Positions 1-11,793 of a stretch of 24,921 nucleotides of DNA are shown here, one piece after another. Every line of letters starts with the position of its first letter. Positions within the stretch are counted from its first letter, which is position 1. The notes beneath the pieces were generated by a model that was given only the letters and a program-made list of their open reading frames with translations, was not told the origin of the DNA and did not search any database. A program made the translations under genes and the position numbers. Location: positions 1-24,921 of the forward strand of contig JAEZFL010000125.1 of assembly GCA_023417515.1 (NCBI GenBank), in the 5' to 3' direction. This DNA comes from Pseudomonadota bacterium (GTDB lineage Bacteria; Pseudomonadota; Alphaproteobacteria; Sphingomonadales; Sphingomonadaceae).

Positions 1-17
1 TGTTGTATGGGTGTCAC
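1..17 (-). CDS. Start of a gene running off the left edge, possibly tsaE
   Basis: Only five codons are visible, reading M-T-P-I-Q from a GTG start at 17-15. The GTG shares bases with the TGA stop of the upstream kinase gene (GTGA, 17-14). An AGGAG ribosome-binding sequence lies at 27-23 on the minus strand, five bases before the start. The overlap and the well-placed site indicate a translationally coupled next gene. In many alphaproteobacteria the gene after divL is tsaE, the ATPase needed for tRNA t6A modification; the short N-terminus is compatible but cannot prove it. Confidence 0.4.
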
Positions 18-2434
18 GGGGGCTCCTGGCGGGGCGCCTCTTGCGCGCCGGGGCGGGCCAGCGCGCGATGGGCGGCGCGCTGGCCGGCGGTGCGCGGCAA
101 GGTGACGTGGAACGTGGTGCCCATGCCGAGCTCGGAGGTCAGGCGCACGGCACCGCCATGCGCCTCGATGAACTGGCGGGCGAGCGGCAGGCCGAGGCCC
201 ATGCCGCCGTCATTCTGGGCGGCGTTGGGCTGGAAGCGGTCGAACACCCGCGCCTGCTCGGCCGGCGGGATGCCGGGGCCGTTGTCGGAGACGATCAGCT
301 GCGCCTCCGCTTCCTTGCCCTCGACGGTCAAGGTCACGCGCCCGCCCGCGGGCGTGAGCTGGATGGCGTGGCGCAGGAGGTTGAGCATCGCCTGGTTGAG
401 TCGGCGCCGGTCGCCGGTGACGGTTCCGGCCGAGGCGTCGATCATCGCCTCGAACTCGATCTCCTTGGTCTCGGCGATCTCGCGGGCCTGGGCGGCAACG
501 GTCTCGCCGAGATCGGCCAGGTCGATCTCGTCCTCGGCGAGGAGCAGGCTGCCCATGTCGCTCTGGGTGAGGTCGAGGATATCGTCGATCAGCGCCGACA
601 ATCGGCCGACGCTGGCGATGATCGCTCCGACATAGTCTCTCGCGGTTCCCGGAAGCTTGCCGGCATAGCCGCCCTCGAGCATCTCGGCGAAGCCGGCGAT
701 CGAGGTCAGCGGCGTGCGCAGCTCGTAGCTGATGTTGGACACGAAGGCGGTCTTGACCCGGTCTGCTTCCTCAAGCGCCATGGTGCGGTCCCTGAGCGCG
801 GTCTCGACGCGGGCGCTGTCGGTGACGTCCAGGGTGGTGAAGAGGACATCGTCGGCCGGGATCGGAATCGCGGCGAGCTCATATTCGCGGCCGTCCTTGA
901 GCTGCAGCCGGCCGCTGCGCGGGCGGCGAGTCGAGATTGCGGCGCGGATGAGGTCGCGCACCAGCACCGCCTGGCGCGGCCGCTTGACCAGCTTGCCGAT
1001 CTGCGCGGCGATCGCCTCGACCATCGGCCGATCGGCGAGATCGGCCTCGCCGAGCCCCCAGAGCGTGAGGAAGCGGTCGTTCCACAGCTTCAGCCGCCGG
1101 CTCGACGCGAACACGGCGATGCCCTCGGCGAGGTTGTCGAACGTCGTCTCCTGGACCTGCTGCATCCGCTCGCGGTCCGATTCGAGCATCATCTGCCGCG
1201 TTCGGTCCTCGAAGATCGCGAGCAGGCCGCCGTCGGGCAGCGGCTGGGCGAGGACCCTGAGGTGGCGCCGGTCGGGCAGCTCCCAATCCTCCTCGATCGC
1301 CGCCAGCCCTTCGGTGAACCAGGCGCGCCGCTCGGCCTTCCAGCCGGGATAGTCGCGCGGCTCGGGAAGCTTGCGGGCGTCACGCATCGCGTCAATCACC
1401 CGGTCGAACTCCGGGCGGTCGGCGAGGAACTCGGCGCCGAGGCCGAACAGCCGAGCGAATGGCTGGTTGAAGAAGATGAGGCTGCGGTCCTTGGCGAACT
1501 GAGCCACGCCGGCGGACAGCCGGTCGAGCATGTCGCGCTGGGCCTGGACGAAGCGGGCGAGCTCGGCGCGGGTCTGCTCCAGTTCCTCGACGTCCATCGC
1601 GAAGCCGGCCACTCCGGACGGTCCGACCGGCAGCTCGACGATGTGCATCATGCGCCGCTCGCCGGCGATGGTGGCGGGGACGATTCGGTGGACCGGCTCG
1701 CCGCGCTCGCGAATCTCGGCCGCCTCGCGCGCCGCATTGCGCCCGCCAGCCTCGTCGATCAGCTCGATTCCGTCCTGGACCACCTGGACCGCCTCGCGGC
1801 CCTCGACGGCGCTTACATAAGCGCTGTTGACCAGCGCCAGCCGGAGGTCCGGCCCGCGGTGCCAGATCGGGAACGGCGCCACTTCGATCAGCCCCGACAA
1901 GGCCTGCAGAGCCGCCGCCTGGCGCTCGGCTTCGGCCGCGTGAGCATCGGCCCGCCGCTCCTGCTCGGTCACGTCGACCACCCACATCACCGCGGCATTG
2001 CTGCCGAACCCGGCCGGCGCCGGAGCGATCTCGAAGCGCAGGATCCGGCTCCCCGCCGCCGGTCTCAGCACGAGCACGGCGACTCCGCCGCCGCGCGCCG
2101 CCTCGGCGAGCCGCTGCGACAACATGGTCGCGTCGTCCTTGTCGAAAGCGCCGCGCTCGCCGACCAGCTCGGCGAAGCGGCGCGGCAGGCTCTCGATGCC
2201 GAGCAACGCGGCGAGCCGGTCGCCGCCGCCTTCGAGCGTGCCGTCGCGCCGGACGACCAGCGGCACCGCCGGGCCGGATGCGAGGAGGCCGCTCAGCCGC
2301 GCCATGTCGCGCCGCTGCGCCGATGCGAGCACGGCCGTGCGGCGCCCGCGCAGGGTCGCCCACAAGGCGACGGCCAGCCAGCCGCCAGCGAAGACGGCCA
2401 GCAGGGCGGCGGCTGATGCGGACAGGGTGACCAT
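14..2434 (-). CDS. divL: DivL-like PAS-domain atypical histidine kinase (tyrosine in the H-box)
   Basis: A complete protein of 806 residues. One membrane segment lies at about residues 4-27, followed by roughly 500 residues of PAS-like sensor sequence and a kinase core. The H-box reads NISYELRTPL, with Tyr570 (TAC codon, 727-725) where normal kinases carry the phospho-accepting His. The ATP lid is kept (DNGPGIP from Asp717, later GMGLGL), but the N-box Asn is His689 (NLLRHAIQLTP). DivL of Caulobacter has the same Tyr substitution, a similar length and one N-terminal anchor; there it controls CckA, and so CtrA, by binding DivK and CckA at the inner membrane. The same role here is inference. 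The ATG is preceded by only a weak AAGAG-like site. It is divergent from the TonB receptor across a 228-bp gap in which I saw no convincing promoter. A generic PAS kinase is the alternative. Confidence 0.82.
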   Translation of the reverse strand: MVTLSASAAALLAVFAGGWLAVALWATLRGRRTAVLASAQRRDMARLSGLLASGPAVPLVVRRDGTLEGGGDRLAALLGIESLPRRFAELVGERGAFDKDDATMLSQRLAEAARGGGVAVLVLRPAAGSRILRFEIAPAPAGFGSNAAVMWVVDVTEQERRADAHAAEAERQAAALQALSGLIEVAPFPIWHRGPDLRLALVNSAYVSAVEGREAVQVVQDGIELIDEAGGRNAAREAAEIRERGEPVHRIVPATIAGERRMMHIVELPVGPSGVAGFAMDVEELEQTRAELARFVQAQRDMLDRLSAGVAQFAKDRSLIFFNQPFARLFGLGAEFLADRPEFDRVIDAMRDARKLPEPRDYPGWKAERRAWFTEGLAAIEEDWELPDRRHLRVLAQPLPDGGLLAIFEDRTRQMMLESDRERMQQVQETTFDNLAEGIAVFASSRRLKLWNDRFLTLWGLGEADLADRPMVEAIAAQIGKLVKRPRQAVLVRDLIRAAISTRRPRSGRLQLKDGREYELAAIPIPADDVLFTTLDVTDSARVETALRDRTMALEEADRVKTAFVSNISYELRTPLTSIAGFAEMLEGGYAGKLPGTARDYVGAIIASVGRLSALIDDILDLTQSDMGSLLLAEDEIDLADLGETVAAQAREIAETKEIEFEAMIDASAGTVTGDRRRLNQAMLNLLRHAIQLTPAGGRVTLTVEGKEAEAQLIVSDNGPGIPPAEQARVFDRFQPNAAQNDGGMGLGLPLARQFIEAHGGAVRLTSELGMGTTFHVTLPRTAGQRAAHRALARPGAQEAPRQEPP

Positions 2435-2662
2435 CGCCGCTCTTGTAGACAGGCCCGGGCGGTTTCGGGAAGGCGGCGCGCACCGGCCCTGACGAACCGG
2501 ACGGAGCCGCGGGCGAGCGGCCTCCGGCTATGTTGCAGAACTGCTACAGTCCTGAACTTTCTGTGAACGAAACGACCATGCTGCTTGATCCAGGCGCGTC
2601 GCTCGCCCAGCCTCCCGCTCATCTGAGGCTGCCCCTTTGATATCGAAAGGATTCCAGATTCT

Positions 2663-5860
<3,198 letters not shown>

Positions 5861-5882
5861 GCCGATCGACACCCAAGCCTTT

Positions 5883-5911
5883 AAGGGCCGCCTTCGGGCG
5901 GCCCTTTTTTT
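5883..5911 (+). terminator. Rho-independent terminator of the first TonB receptor gene
   Basis: A perfect 10-bp GC-rich stem (5883-5892 with 5897-5906) closed by a TTCG tetraloop is followed by an unbroken T run to 5911. It starts 22 bases after the receptor stop codon and separates the receptor from the hydroxylase gene, so the latter probably needs its own promoter or read-through. Confidence 0.93.
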
Positions 5912-5938
5912 GTGTGGCGTTTGCGGTAGGTGGTGACC

Positions 5939-6940
5939 ATGACCGCCGACGAAACCGAGATCGACCGCAGGCTCGAAGCCCACCCCCACGACATCGAGGC
6001 GCTGGTCGCCAAGGGGGACGCCCGCCATGCCGCCCGCGACGAGCGGTCGGCCGCCGCCTTCTACACGGCCGCGCTCAATGCGGCCGCGGCGCGGGGCGGC
6101 CCCCTACCGATGTCATTGAAGCCGGCGATCGAGCGCGCCCAGCGCGGCCTCGCAGCGGCGCAGGGCAGCTTCGAGGACCATCTCGAGCGGGCGCTGGCCG
6201 CCGCCGGCCTGGAGCCCGGCAACCGCCCTCCCCGCTTCCAGGAATCGCTCGACCTGCTCACCGGACGCAGAACCGCGAACCTGCAGCTCCAGCGCCCGAC
6301 CGCTTATTATTATCCAGGCCTTCCCCAGCGGCGTTACTATGAACGGACGGAGCTGCCCTGGGCGGCGGAGATCGAGGCCGAGGTGCCGGCGATCCGCGCG
6401 GAGCTCGACGCCTGGCTGGCCAGCGGCGCCGCCGGCTTCGCCCCCTATATGGTCAACGATCCCAGCCGGCCGCGCCGAGATTTCCACGGGCTGGTCGACA
6501 ATCCGGCGTGGAGCACGCTCTACATCTGGGAGAAGGGCGCCCCCGTCGCGCAGCTGGCGCCGCATTTCGAGCGGACCCTGGCCGCGGTGAGCAAGCTGGC
6601 CTTGCCGCACATCACGGTCCGCGCGCCGTCCGTCCTGTTCTCGCGGCTCGGGCCCGGGGCGCGCATCCCGCCGCATCACGGCATGCTCAATGCGCGGTTG
6701 ATCTGCCATCTCCCGCTGATCGTGCCGGAGGGCTGCGGCTTCCGGGTCGGTGGCGAGACCCGGCGGTGGGAAGCCGGCAAGCTGCTGGTGTTCGACGACA
6801 CGGTCCAGCACGAGGCCTGGAACGACAGCGGCGAGGACCGCATCATCCTAATCTTCGACATCTGGCGGCCGGAGCTCGACCTTGCCGAGCGCCGCGCCGT
6901 GACCGCTCTGTTCGAGGCCATCGACTCCTACGGAAGCTAG
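5939..6940 (+). CDS. TPR plus aspartyl/asparaginyl beta-hydroxylase domain protein
   Basis: A protein of 333 residues. The N-terminal part (about 5-50) looks like a TPR unit (DIEALVAKGDARHAARDERS). The C-terminal part is an aspartyl/asparaginyl beta-hydroxylase domain (cupin-like 2-oxoglutarate/Fe(II) oxygenase). Likely iron ligands are His246 in PPHHGMLNARL and His291 in VQHEAW; Arg301, ten residues after the second His, matches the 2-oxoglutarate-binding Arg of mammalian AspH. The second AspH arginine (nine residues after the first ligand) appears replaced by Ile255. No signal peptide is seen, so it is probably cytoplasmic. I chose the ATG at 5939 because an AGGTGG site lies five bases upstream; in-frame GTGs at 5930 and 5933 overlap that site. 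It sits between two TonB receptor genes. Substrate unknown; a small-molecule or peptide hydroxylase are both possible. Confidence 0.88.
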   Translation: MTADETEIDRRLEAHPHDIEALVAKGDARHAARDERSAAAFYTAALNAAAARGGPLPMSLKPAIERAQRGLAAAQGSFEDHLERALAAAGLEPGNRPPRFQESLDLLTGRRTANLQLQRPTAYYYPGLPQRRYYERTELPWAAEIEAEVPAIRAELDAWLASGAAGFAPYMVNDPSRPRRDFHGLVDNPAWSTLYIWEKGAPVAQLAPHFERTLAAVSKLALPHITVRAPSVLFSRLGPGARIPPHHGMLNARLICHLPLIVPEGCGFRVGGETRRWEAGKLLVFDDTVQHEAWNDSGEDRIILIFDIWRPELDLAERRAVTALFEAIDSYGS

Positions 6941-6961
6941 CGCCCCGCGCCCTGGACAAAG

Positions 6962-6985
6962 GGGGCGGAGCCCCCGCTCCGCCCC
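6962..6985 (-). terminator. Hairpin between convergent hydroxylase and receptor genes
   Basis: A perfect 10-bp stem (6962-6971 with 6976-6985) with a CCCC loop lies between two converging stop codons. On the minus strand it is followed by TTTGT, a short T tract, so it probably ends transcription of the second receptor gene. It could also act weakly on the plus strand. Confidence 0.55.
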
Positions 6986-7010
6986 GCTTCAGGCGACCGC
7001 CGGACGGCGA

Positions 7011-10000
7011 TCAGAACGGATTGAGCGCGCCCAGATCGGCGCGGACGCCGAGATAGAAGAAGCGCCCGATCGGGTTGACCGGATAGGCGGTCGCGAAGTC
7101 CGGCTTCTGGTCGCCGATATTGTTGACGCCCGCATAGAGCCGGAAGCGCTCGGGAATGATGTCGTAGGCGACCTGGATGTCGTGGGTGCGGCGCTCGTCG
7201 AACGTGATGTTCTCCGGCGACGCGAGGTCCGGGTCCCCGGCGATGTCGGCATTCGAGAAGCGCAACGTCTCGCTGAAATAGTTGAAGCCGTAATTGACCG
7301 TGAGCGGACCCCGGATCCAGGTGATGTCGAGGGTGGCCTGATATTCGGGCGCCCGGATCTCGCCGCGATCGTCGTCCACGTCGGCGCCAGGGGTCGAGAT
7401 GAAGGTCAGCTCGTCCAGATAATTGCCGATCAGTCGGAAGTTGAAAATCCCCAGATTCTCGATGCCGATCGAGGCCGGATCGAACCGGTAGTTGACGTCG
7501 AAGTCGAGGCCGGCGGTGCGGAAGTTGGCGACATTCTCCGGCTGCACGATGAAGTTGTTGATTCCGCCCGTGTTCGGGTTGCGGCTGACCGAGTCGCAGA
7601 ACACGTTGTCGATGGTCGGCTGGTCGACGCACAGCTCCACCACCTCCTCGGCGAGCGCGGTGTTGATCGCGTCGCTGATGGTGATGTCATACCAGTCGAG
7701 GGTGATCGACAGACCCGGAAGGAAGCGGGGCCGGAACACGGCACCGACGGTCCAGCTCTCCGCCGTCTCCTCGCTGAGGTTGGTATTGCCGCGCTGGAGG
7801 CCGGCGACCGACGACGAATTGGGGTCGGTGAAGGTGGTCGGATCGAAGCCGAGCGCGTTCAGGATCGCGGCGCAATTGGCCTGCCTGAACTGGGTGCCGT
7901 TGTTGATGTTGTTGATGTCGCACGGATCGGTGATGAACTCGAACGTCTGGCTCTGCGGGCTGAACAGCTCGCCGATGTTCGGCGCGCGCACCGTCCGGGC
8001 GTAGGTGCCGCGGAAGCTGAGGTCGCGCGCCGGCGCCCAGCGCAAGCCGGCATTGTAGGTGAAGGTCTGGCCGACCGTCGAATAATCGGAGATTCGCGCG
8101 GCGGCGTTGGCCTCCAGCTCCCAGAAGAAAGGCCGCTGCTCGAGGATCGGAAGGCGGAGTTCGGCGAAGGCCTCCTTCACGTCGAAATCGCCCTCGGTCG
8201 GGAACAATTGGTTGCCGAAGGTCTGGCCGAGCGTGTCCTCGGTCGCCGGGGTGCTTTCACTCGTCTCGCGCCGATATTCGGCGCCGACGACGAAGCCGAT
8301 CGGCCCACCGGGCAGCTCCAGGCCCGGCACGCTGCCCGAGACGAAGGCGTTGGCCACAGCCTGGGTGATCCGCGAGGTCGACAGGCTGTCGGTGAACACC
8401 CAGTCGATCGCGGCCGGGTCGGCCACCCCCTCGCCGAACAGGTTGAGCGGCCGGCAGCCGCTGTTCGGCCCCGGAGTGAAGGACAAGGTCGCCGGGAAGC
8501 CGAAGCCCGAGAAGAAATTATAGGTCGGATAGGCCCTCAGCGCCGCGGGATCGAGGTTGGAGCGGCAGGTCGGCTGGCCCGTCGCCGGATCGACCACCAC
8601 GTCGACCGCAGCGAAGAAGCGGTCGTTGAAGCGGTTGTTGCGCGCCAGGTTCTCGACGTCCGACTGGCCGTAGACGAACGAGGCCTCGAAATTGATTCCG
8701 CTGGTGACCTCGCCGGCGACTCCGACGACTCCGCGCCAGGTCTCGCGGTGAATGTCCTCGGCGCGCACGCCAAGATCGAAATTGTCGCGCGAGATGGCGA
8801 CCCCATCCGGGATGCTCCCCGGCGGCAATTCGAAAAACGCCTCGAGATCGGCGCCGATGCCCGGGATCACCTGGTCGCGGATCACCGCCGGCAGGAACGG
8901 GTTGTCGACCGTCTGGTAGAGCGTGAAGTCGAAGGTGGGCTGGCTCTCGCTGAACGAGTCGCTCGTGGCGAACTTGACCTCGCCGAACAGGCGCAGGGCC
9001 GGCGAGACTTCGTAGTTGAGGAAGACGTTGGCGACGTGCCGGTCGGTCGCCGCGAGCAGGTCGCCGATATAGTCGGAGCGGAACGTGCCGTCGCCGTTGA
9101 CGCTGTAAAAAGGCGGCACGAACTCGCCGAGATTGAACGGCCTTCCGTCCGGGTTGAAATCGGGCACGAAATCGAAGTCGACGTCGATCGCCCCGGCGCG
9201 GGTGCTGTCGAAGAATTGCAGGCCGCAATAGGGGATCTGGTCCGGCACGTTGGGATCGTCCGGGTCGTCCATGTTGTTCTGCTCGATCAGGCAGTAATTC
9301 GTCCCGCGCAGATAGGACCGGTCGCGGGCGCGAAGGCGACCGTCGCGCGTATATTGATAGGCGAACGCGATGTTGCCGCGGCCGCCCGCGAAGTTGGCGC
9401 CGCCGGCGACGCTGACCGTGCCGTTGAGCGGATCGCCGCCGTCGCCCGCGACTCCGATCTGGGCGCGCGCCACGAGCCCCTCGAAATCGCGGCGCATGAC
9501 GAAGTTGACCACGCCGGACACCGCGTCGGCGCCGTAGACCGCGGACACGCCGCCGGTCGCGACGTCGATCCGCTCGATCAGGTCCTGGGGAATGGTGCTG
9601 ATGTCGACCGCGGCCGTCTCGGGGAGCTGGGCGACATGGCGCCGGCCGTCGACCAGGATCAGGGTGCGCTGGGTGCCGAGATTGCGCAGGTTGAGGAGGT
9701 TGAGGCCGGTCGAGCCGATGAATCCCGCCGAGCCGGACGTCTGGGTCGAGTCAAGCGAGCCGACCAGCGCCGGTATCTCCTGCAGGTAGTCGACGAGATT
9801 CGTCTCGCCGGACAGCTGGATCGCTTCCTGGTCGACGCTGGTGATCGGGTTGGGGGATGCCAGCGCCGGGCGCGCGATTCGCGAGCCGGTGACGACGACG
9901 ACATTCTCGCCGCCGGTCTGCTGCGCAGCCGTGCCTTCGGCGGCCTGGCCGGTGACGGGCGGCTGCTCATCGTCCTGCGCGAGGGCCGCCGTCGGCGCCG

Positions 10001-10067
10001 CAAGGGCGGCAAAGGCGATCAGGGAAGCGGTGGAGGAAAGGCGGCGCGCAATCTCTATGGAACGCAT
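7011..10067 (-). CDS. TonB-dependent outer-membrane receptor (1018 aa)
   Basis: A second large TonB-dependent transporter. Residues 1-30 are a signal peptide ending AALA before Gln31; a low-complexity Gln/Glu-rich linker follows. The TonB-box-like ENVVVVTG lies at about 54-61. The plug contains NLLNLRNLGTQRTLILVDGRRH and SAVYGADAVSGVVNFVMRRD. The barrel ends in GRFFYLGVRADLGALNPF, with terminal phenylalanine as expected for outer-membrane insertion. GAGG is placed six bases before the ATG. It shares plug signatures with the receptor at 2663-5860 and converges on the hydroxylase gene. It lies downstream of ahcY on the same strand, 199 bp away, and probably has its own promoter. No FecI/FecR-type regulators or substrate-processing enzymes that would reveal the ligand are adjacent, apart from the hydroxylase. 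Confidence 0.95.
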   Translation of the reverse strand: MRSIEIARRLSSTASLIAFAALAAPTAALAQDDEQPPVTGQAAEGTAAQQTGGENVVVVTGSRIARPALASPNPITSVDQEAIQLSGETNLVDYLQEIPALVGSLDSTQTSGSAGFIGSTGLNLLNLRNLGTQRTLILVDGRRHVAQLPETAAVDISTIPQDLIERIDVATGGVSAVYGADAVSGVVNFVMRRDFEGLVARAQIGVAGDGGDPLNGTVSVAGGANFAGGRGNIAFAYQYTRDGRLRARDRSYLRGTNYCLIEQNNMDDPDDPNVPDQIPYCGLQFFDSTRAGAIDVDFDFVPDFNPDGRPFNLGEFVPPFYSVNGDGTFRSDYIGDLLAATDRHVANVFLNYEVSPALRLFGEVKFATSDSFSESQPTFDFTLYQTVDNPFLPAVIRDQVIPGIGADLEAFFELPPGSIPDGVAISRDNFDLGVRAEDIHRETWRGVVGVAGEVTSGINFEASFVYGQSDVENLARNNRFNDRFFAAVDVVVDPATGQPTCRSNLDPAALRAYPTYNFFSGFGFPATLSFTPGPNSGCRPLNLFGEGVADPAAIDWVFTDSLSTSRITQAVANAFVSGSVPGLELPGGPIGFVVGAEYRRETSESTPATEDTLGQTFGNQLFPTEGDFDVKEAFAELRLPILEQRPFFWELEANAAARISDYSTVGQTFTYNAGLRWAPARDLSFRGTYARTVRAPNIGELFSPQSQTFEFITDPCDINNINNGTQFRQANCAAILNALGFDPTTFTDPNSSSVAGLQRGNTNLSEETAESWTVGAVFRPRFLPGLSITLDWYDITISDAINTALAEEVVELCVDQPTIDNVFCDSVSRNPNTGGINNFIVQPENVANFRTAGLDFDVNYRFDPASIGIENLGIFNFRLIGNYLDELTFISTPGADVDDDRGEIRAPEYQATLDITWIRGPLTVNYGFNYFSETLRFSNADIAGDPDLASPENITFDERRTHDIQVAYDIIPERFRLYAGVNNIGDQKPDFATAYPVNPIGRFFYLGVRADLGALNPF

Positions 10068-10097
10068 CGGGAGCCTCGCTTCTTGCTGTGTTATCTC

Positions 10098-10125
10098 CTT
10101 ATATCAGCTCCAGAAAAGCGTCGAA
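10098..10125 (-). promoter_or_regulatory. Possible promoter of the second TonB receptor gene
   Basis: On the minus strand a TATAAG -10 box (10103-10098) is preceded, after 16 bases, by TTCGAC (10125-10120), a poor -35. It would give a leader of about 25 bases. The rest of the 10126-10266 gap holds no clear terminator for ahcY and no other element I can support. Confidence 0.3.
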
Positions 10126-10266
10126 CGGAAGCCCAATTTGACGAGCGGCGATCATCCCGCCACGAGTGTTACTGGATTACAACAGTGGCACATCCCGGCC
10201 CGCCCGAACGAGAACCGCCGCCGGAGGGGGGCGCCGGGGGCGCTCGAGTGACCTCTCGGGAAGGCC

Positions 10267-11679
10267 TCAGTAGCGGTAATGGTCCGGCTTGAACGGCCCC
10301 TCGACCGGCACGCCGATATAATCGGCCTGCTGCTTGCTCAGCTTGGTCAGCTTGACCCCGAGCTTGTCGAGGTGGAGCGCCGCGACCTTCTCGTCGAGAT
10401 GCTTCGGAAGGACGTAGACCTTGTTGTCGTACTGATCCGACTTGGTCCAGAGCTCGATCTGCGCGAGAACCTGGTTGGTGAAGCTCGAGCTCATGACGAA
10501 GCTCGGATGGCCGGTCGCGCAGCCGAGGTTCACGAGGCGGCCCTTGGCCAGCACGATGATCTTCTTGCCGTCCGGGAACTCGACGAGGTCGACCTGCGGC
10601 TTGATCTCGGTCCACTTCATGTTGTTGAGGCCCGCAATCTGGATCTCGCTGTCGAAGTGACCGATGTTGCACACGATCGCCATGTCCTTCATCGCCCGCA
10701 TGTGATCGAGCGTGATGACGTCGGCATTGCCGGTCGCGGTCACGAAGATGTCGGAGCGCGTGACCGCCTCCTCCATGGTGACGACTTCGAAGCCCTCCAT
10801 CGCCGCCTGAAGAGCGCAGATCGGGTCGATCTCGGTGACGAGGACCCGGGCGCCGCCGTTGCGGAGCGACTGGGCCGAGCCCTTGCCGACGTCGCCGAAG
10901 CCGGCGACGGTCGCGACCTTGCCGGCCAGCATGACGTCGGTGGCGCGGCGGATGGCGTCGACCAGCGACTCCTTGCAGCCATAGAGATTGTCGAACTTCG
11001 ACTTGGTCACGCTGTCGTTGACGTTGATCGCCGGGAACGGGAGCTTGCCCTGCTTGGCCAGCTCATAGAGCCGGTGGACACCGGTGGTGGTCTCTTCCGA
11101 CACGCCCTTGATCGTCTCGACGGTCTTGGTGAGGTAGCCCGGACGCTCGGCCAGGAAGCGGTTCAGAGTCGCGACGAACACTTCCTCTTCCTCGTTGGTC
11201 GGCGTGAACAGGGTCTCGCCGGCCTCGACCCGCGCGCCCCACAGGGCGAACATGGTGGCGTCGCCGCCGTCGTCGAGGATCATGTTGCAGGTCTCGTCCT
11301 GGCCCCAATCGAAGATTCGGATCACATAGTCCCAATATTCCTCGAGCGTCTCGCCCTTCACCGCGAAGACGGGGACTCCGGTCGCGGCGATCGCGGCGGC
11401 GGCGTGGTCCTGGGTCGAGAAGATGTTGCACGAGGCCCAACGGACCTGAGCGCCGAGAGCGGTCAGGGTCTCGATCAGCACCGCCGTCTGGATCGTCATG
11501 TGGAGCGAGCCGGTGATGCGCGCGCCCTTCAGGGGCTTGGACGCGCCGAACTCGTCGCGCAGCGCCATCAGGCCCGGCATCTCGGTTTCGGCGATCTCAA
11601 TCTCCTTGCGGCCGAAATCGGCAAGGGAGAGATCGTGAATCACATAGTCGTCAAAGGTGGACTTGGGCTGCGTGGCCAA
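10267..11679 (-). CDS. ahcY: Adenosylhomocysteinase (S-adenosyl-L-homocysteine hydrolase)
   Basis: A protein of 470 residues, the usual length for the bacterial enzyme. It reversibly splits S-adenosylhomocysteine into adenosine and homocysteine, removing the inhibitory product of methyltransferases in the cytoplasm. Conserved segments are visible in order: SLHMTIQTAVLIETL (about 58-72), WASCNIFSTQDHAAAA (81-96), KSKFDNLYGC, the NAD-binding glycine loop GFGDVGKG (260-267), CNIGHFDSEI, and the C-terminal KPDHYRY that closes the active site. The start is a TTG at 11679: AGGAG lies seven bases upstream and there is no ATG or GTG in frame nearby. A promoter with an embedded palindrome lies upstream. 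Identity is secure. Confidence 0.98.
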   Translation of the reverse strand: MATQPKSTFDDYVIHDLSLADFGRKEIEIAETEMPGLMALRDEFGASKPLKGARITGSLHMTIQTAVLIETLTALGAQVRWASCNIFSTQDHAAAAIAATGVPVFAVKGETLEEYWDYVIRIFDWGQDETCNMILDDGGDATMFALWGARVEAGETLFTPTNEEEEVFVATLNRFLAERPGYLTKTVETIKGVSEETTTGVHRLYELAKQGKLPFPAINVNDSVTKSKFDNLYGCKESLVDAIRRATDVMLAGKVATVAGFGDVGKGSAQSLRNGGARVLVTEIDPICALQAAMEGFEVVTMEEAVTRSDIFVTATGNADVITLDHMRAMKDMAIVCNIGHFDSEIQIAGLNNMKWTEIKPQVDLVEFPDGKKIIVLAKGRLVNLGCATGHPSFVMSSSFTNQVLAQIELWTKSDQYDNKVYVLPKHLDEKVAALHLDKLGVKLTKLSKQQADYIGVPVEGPFKPDHYRY

Positions 11680-11751
11680 GGGACTGCTCCTGGATTTGCG
11701 AAAGTTGGGCGGTTATGACGCGCGCCCTAGCGCGGGCGCATCTGAATTTCA

Positions 11752-11779
11752 AATATAAAGATATCTTTATATGCTTCAA
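11752..11779 (-). promoter_or_regulatory. ahcY promoter
   Basis: On the minus strand TTGAAG (11779-11774) and TATATT (11757-11752) are separated by 16 bases, a good sigma-70-like pair, giving a leader of about 65 bases before the TTG start. The leader includes a small hairpin (GCGCCC/GGGCGC, 11722-11739). The spacer is filled by the palindrome listed separately. Confidence 0.65.
11753..11772. promoter_or_regulatory. Perfect 20-bp palindromic operator in the ahcY promoter (SahR/ArsR type)
   Basis: The sequence ATATAAAGATATCTTTATAT is a perfect palindrome centred in the spacer of the ahcY promoter and overlapping its -10 box. An AT-rich island of this kind is striking in such GC-rich DNA. Its form and place fit the operators of ArsR-family regulators that sense S-adenosylhomocysteine (SahR) and control methionine-cycle genes in Proteobacteria. 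A bound repressor would occlude RNA polymerase. No ArsR gene is in the window, so the regulator would act in trans. Confidence 0.68.
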
Positions 11780-11793
11780 CCGGCGCGTTGGTC

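Noticed and set aside
10126..10266. Rho-independent terminator after ahcY
   Set aside because: GC-rich short inverted repeats exist but none is followed by a T tract on the minus strand.
7182..10292. Very long open frame on the plus strand opposite the second TonB receptor
   Set aside because: Its translation is rich in Arg, Glu, Val and Asp without recognisable motifs, and it mirrors a clear receptor gene; in high-GC DNA such antisense frames stay open by codon bias.
11680..11745. SAH riboswitch in the ahcY leader
   Set aside because: The leader has only one short GC hairpin and no match I can see to the conserved core; the palindrome lies in the promoter and explains control better.
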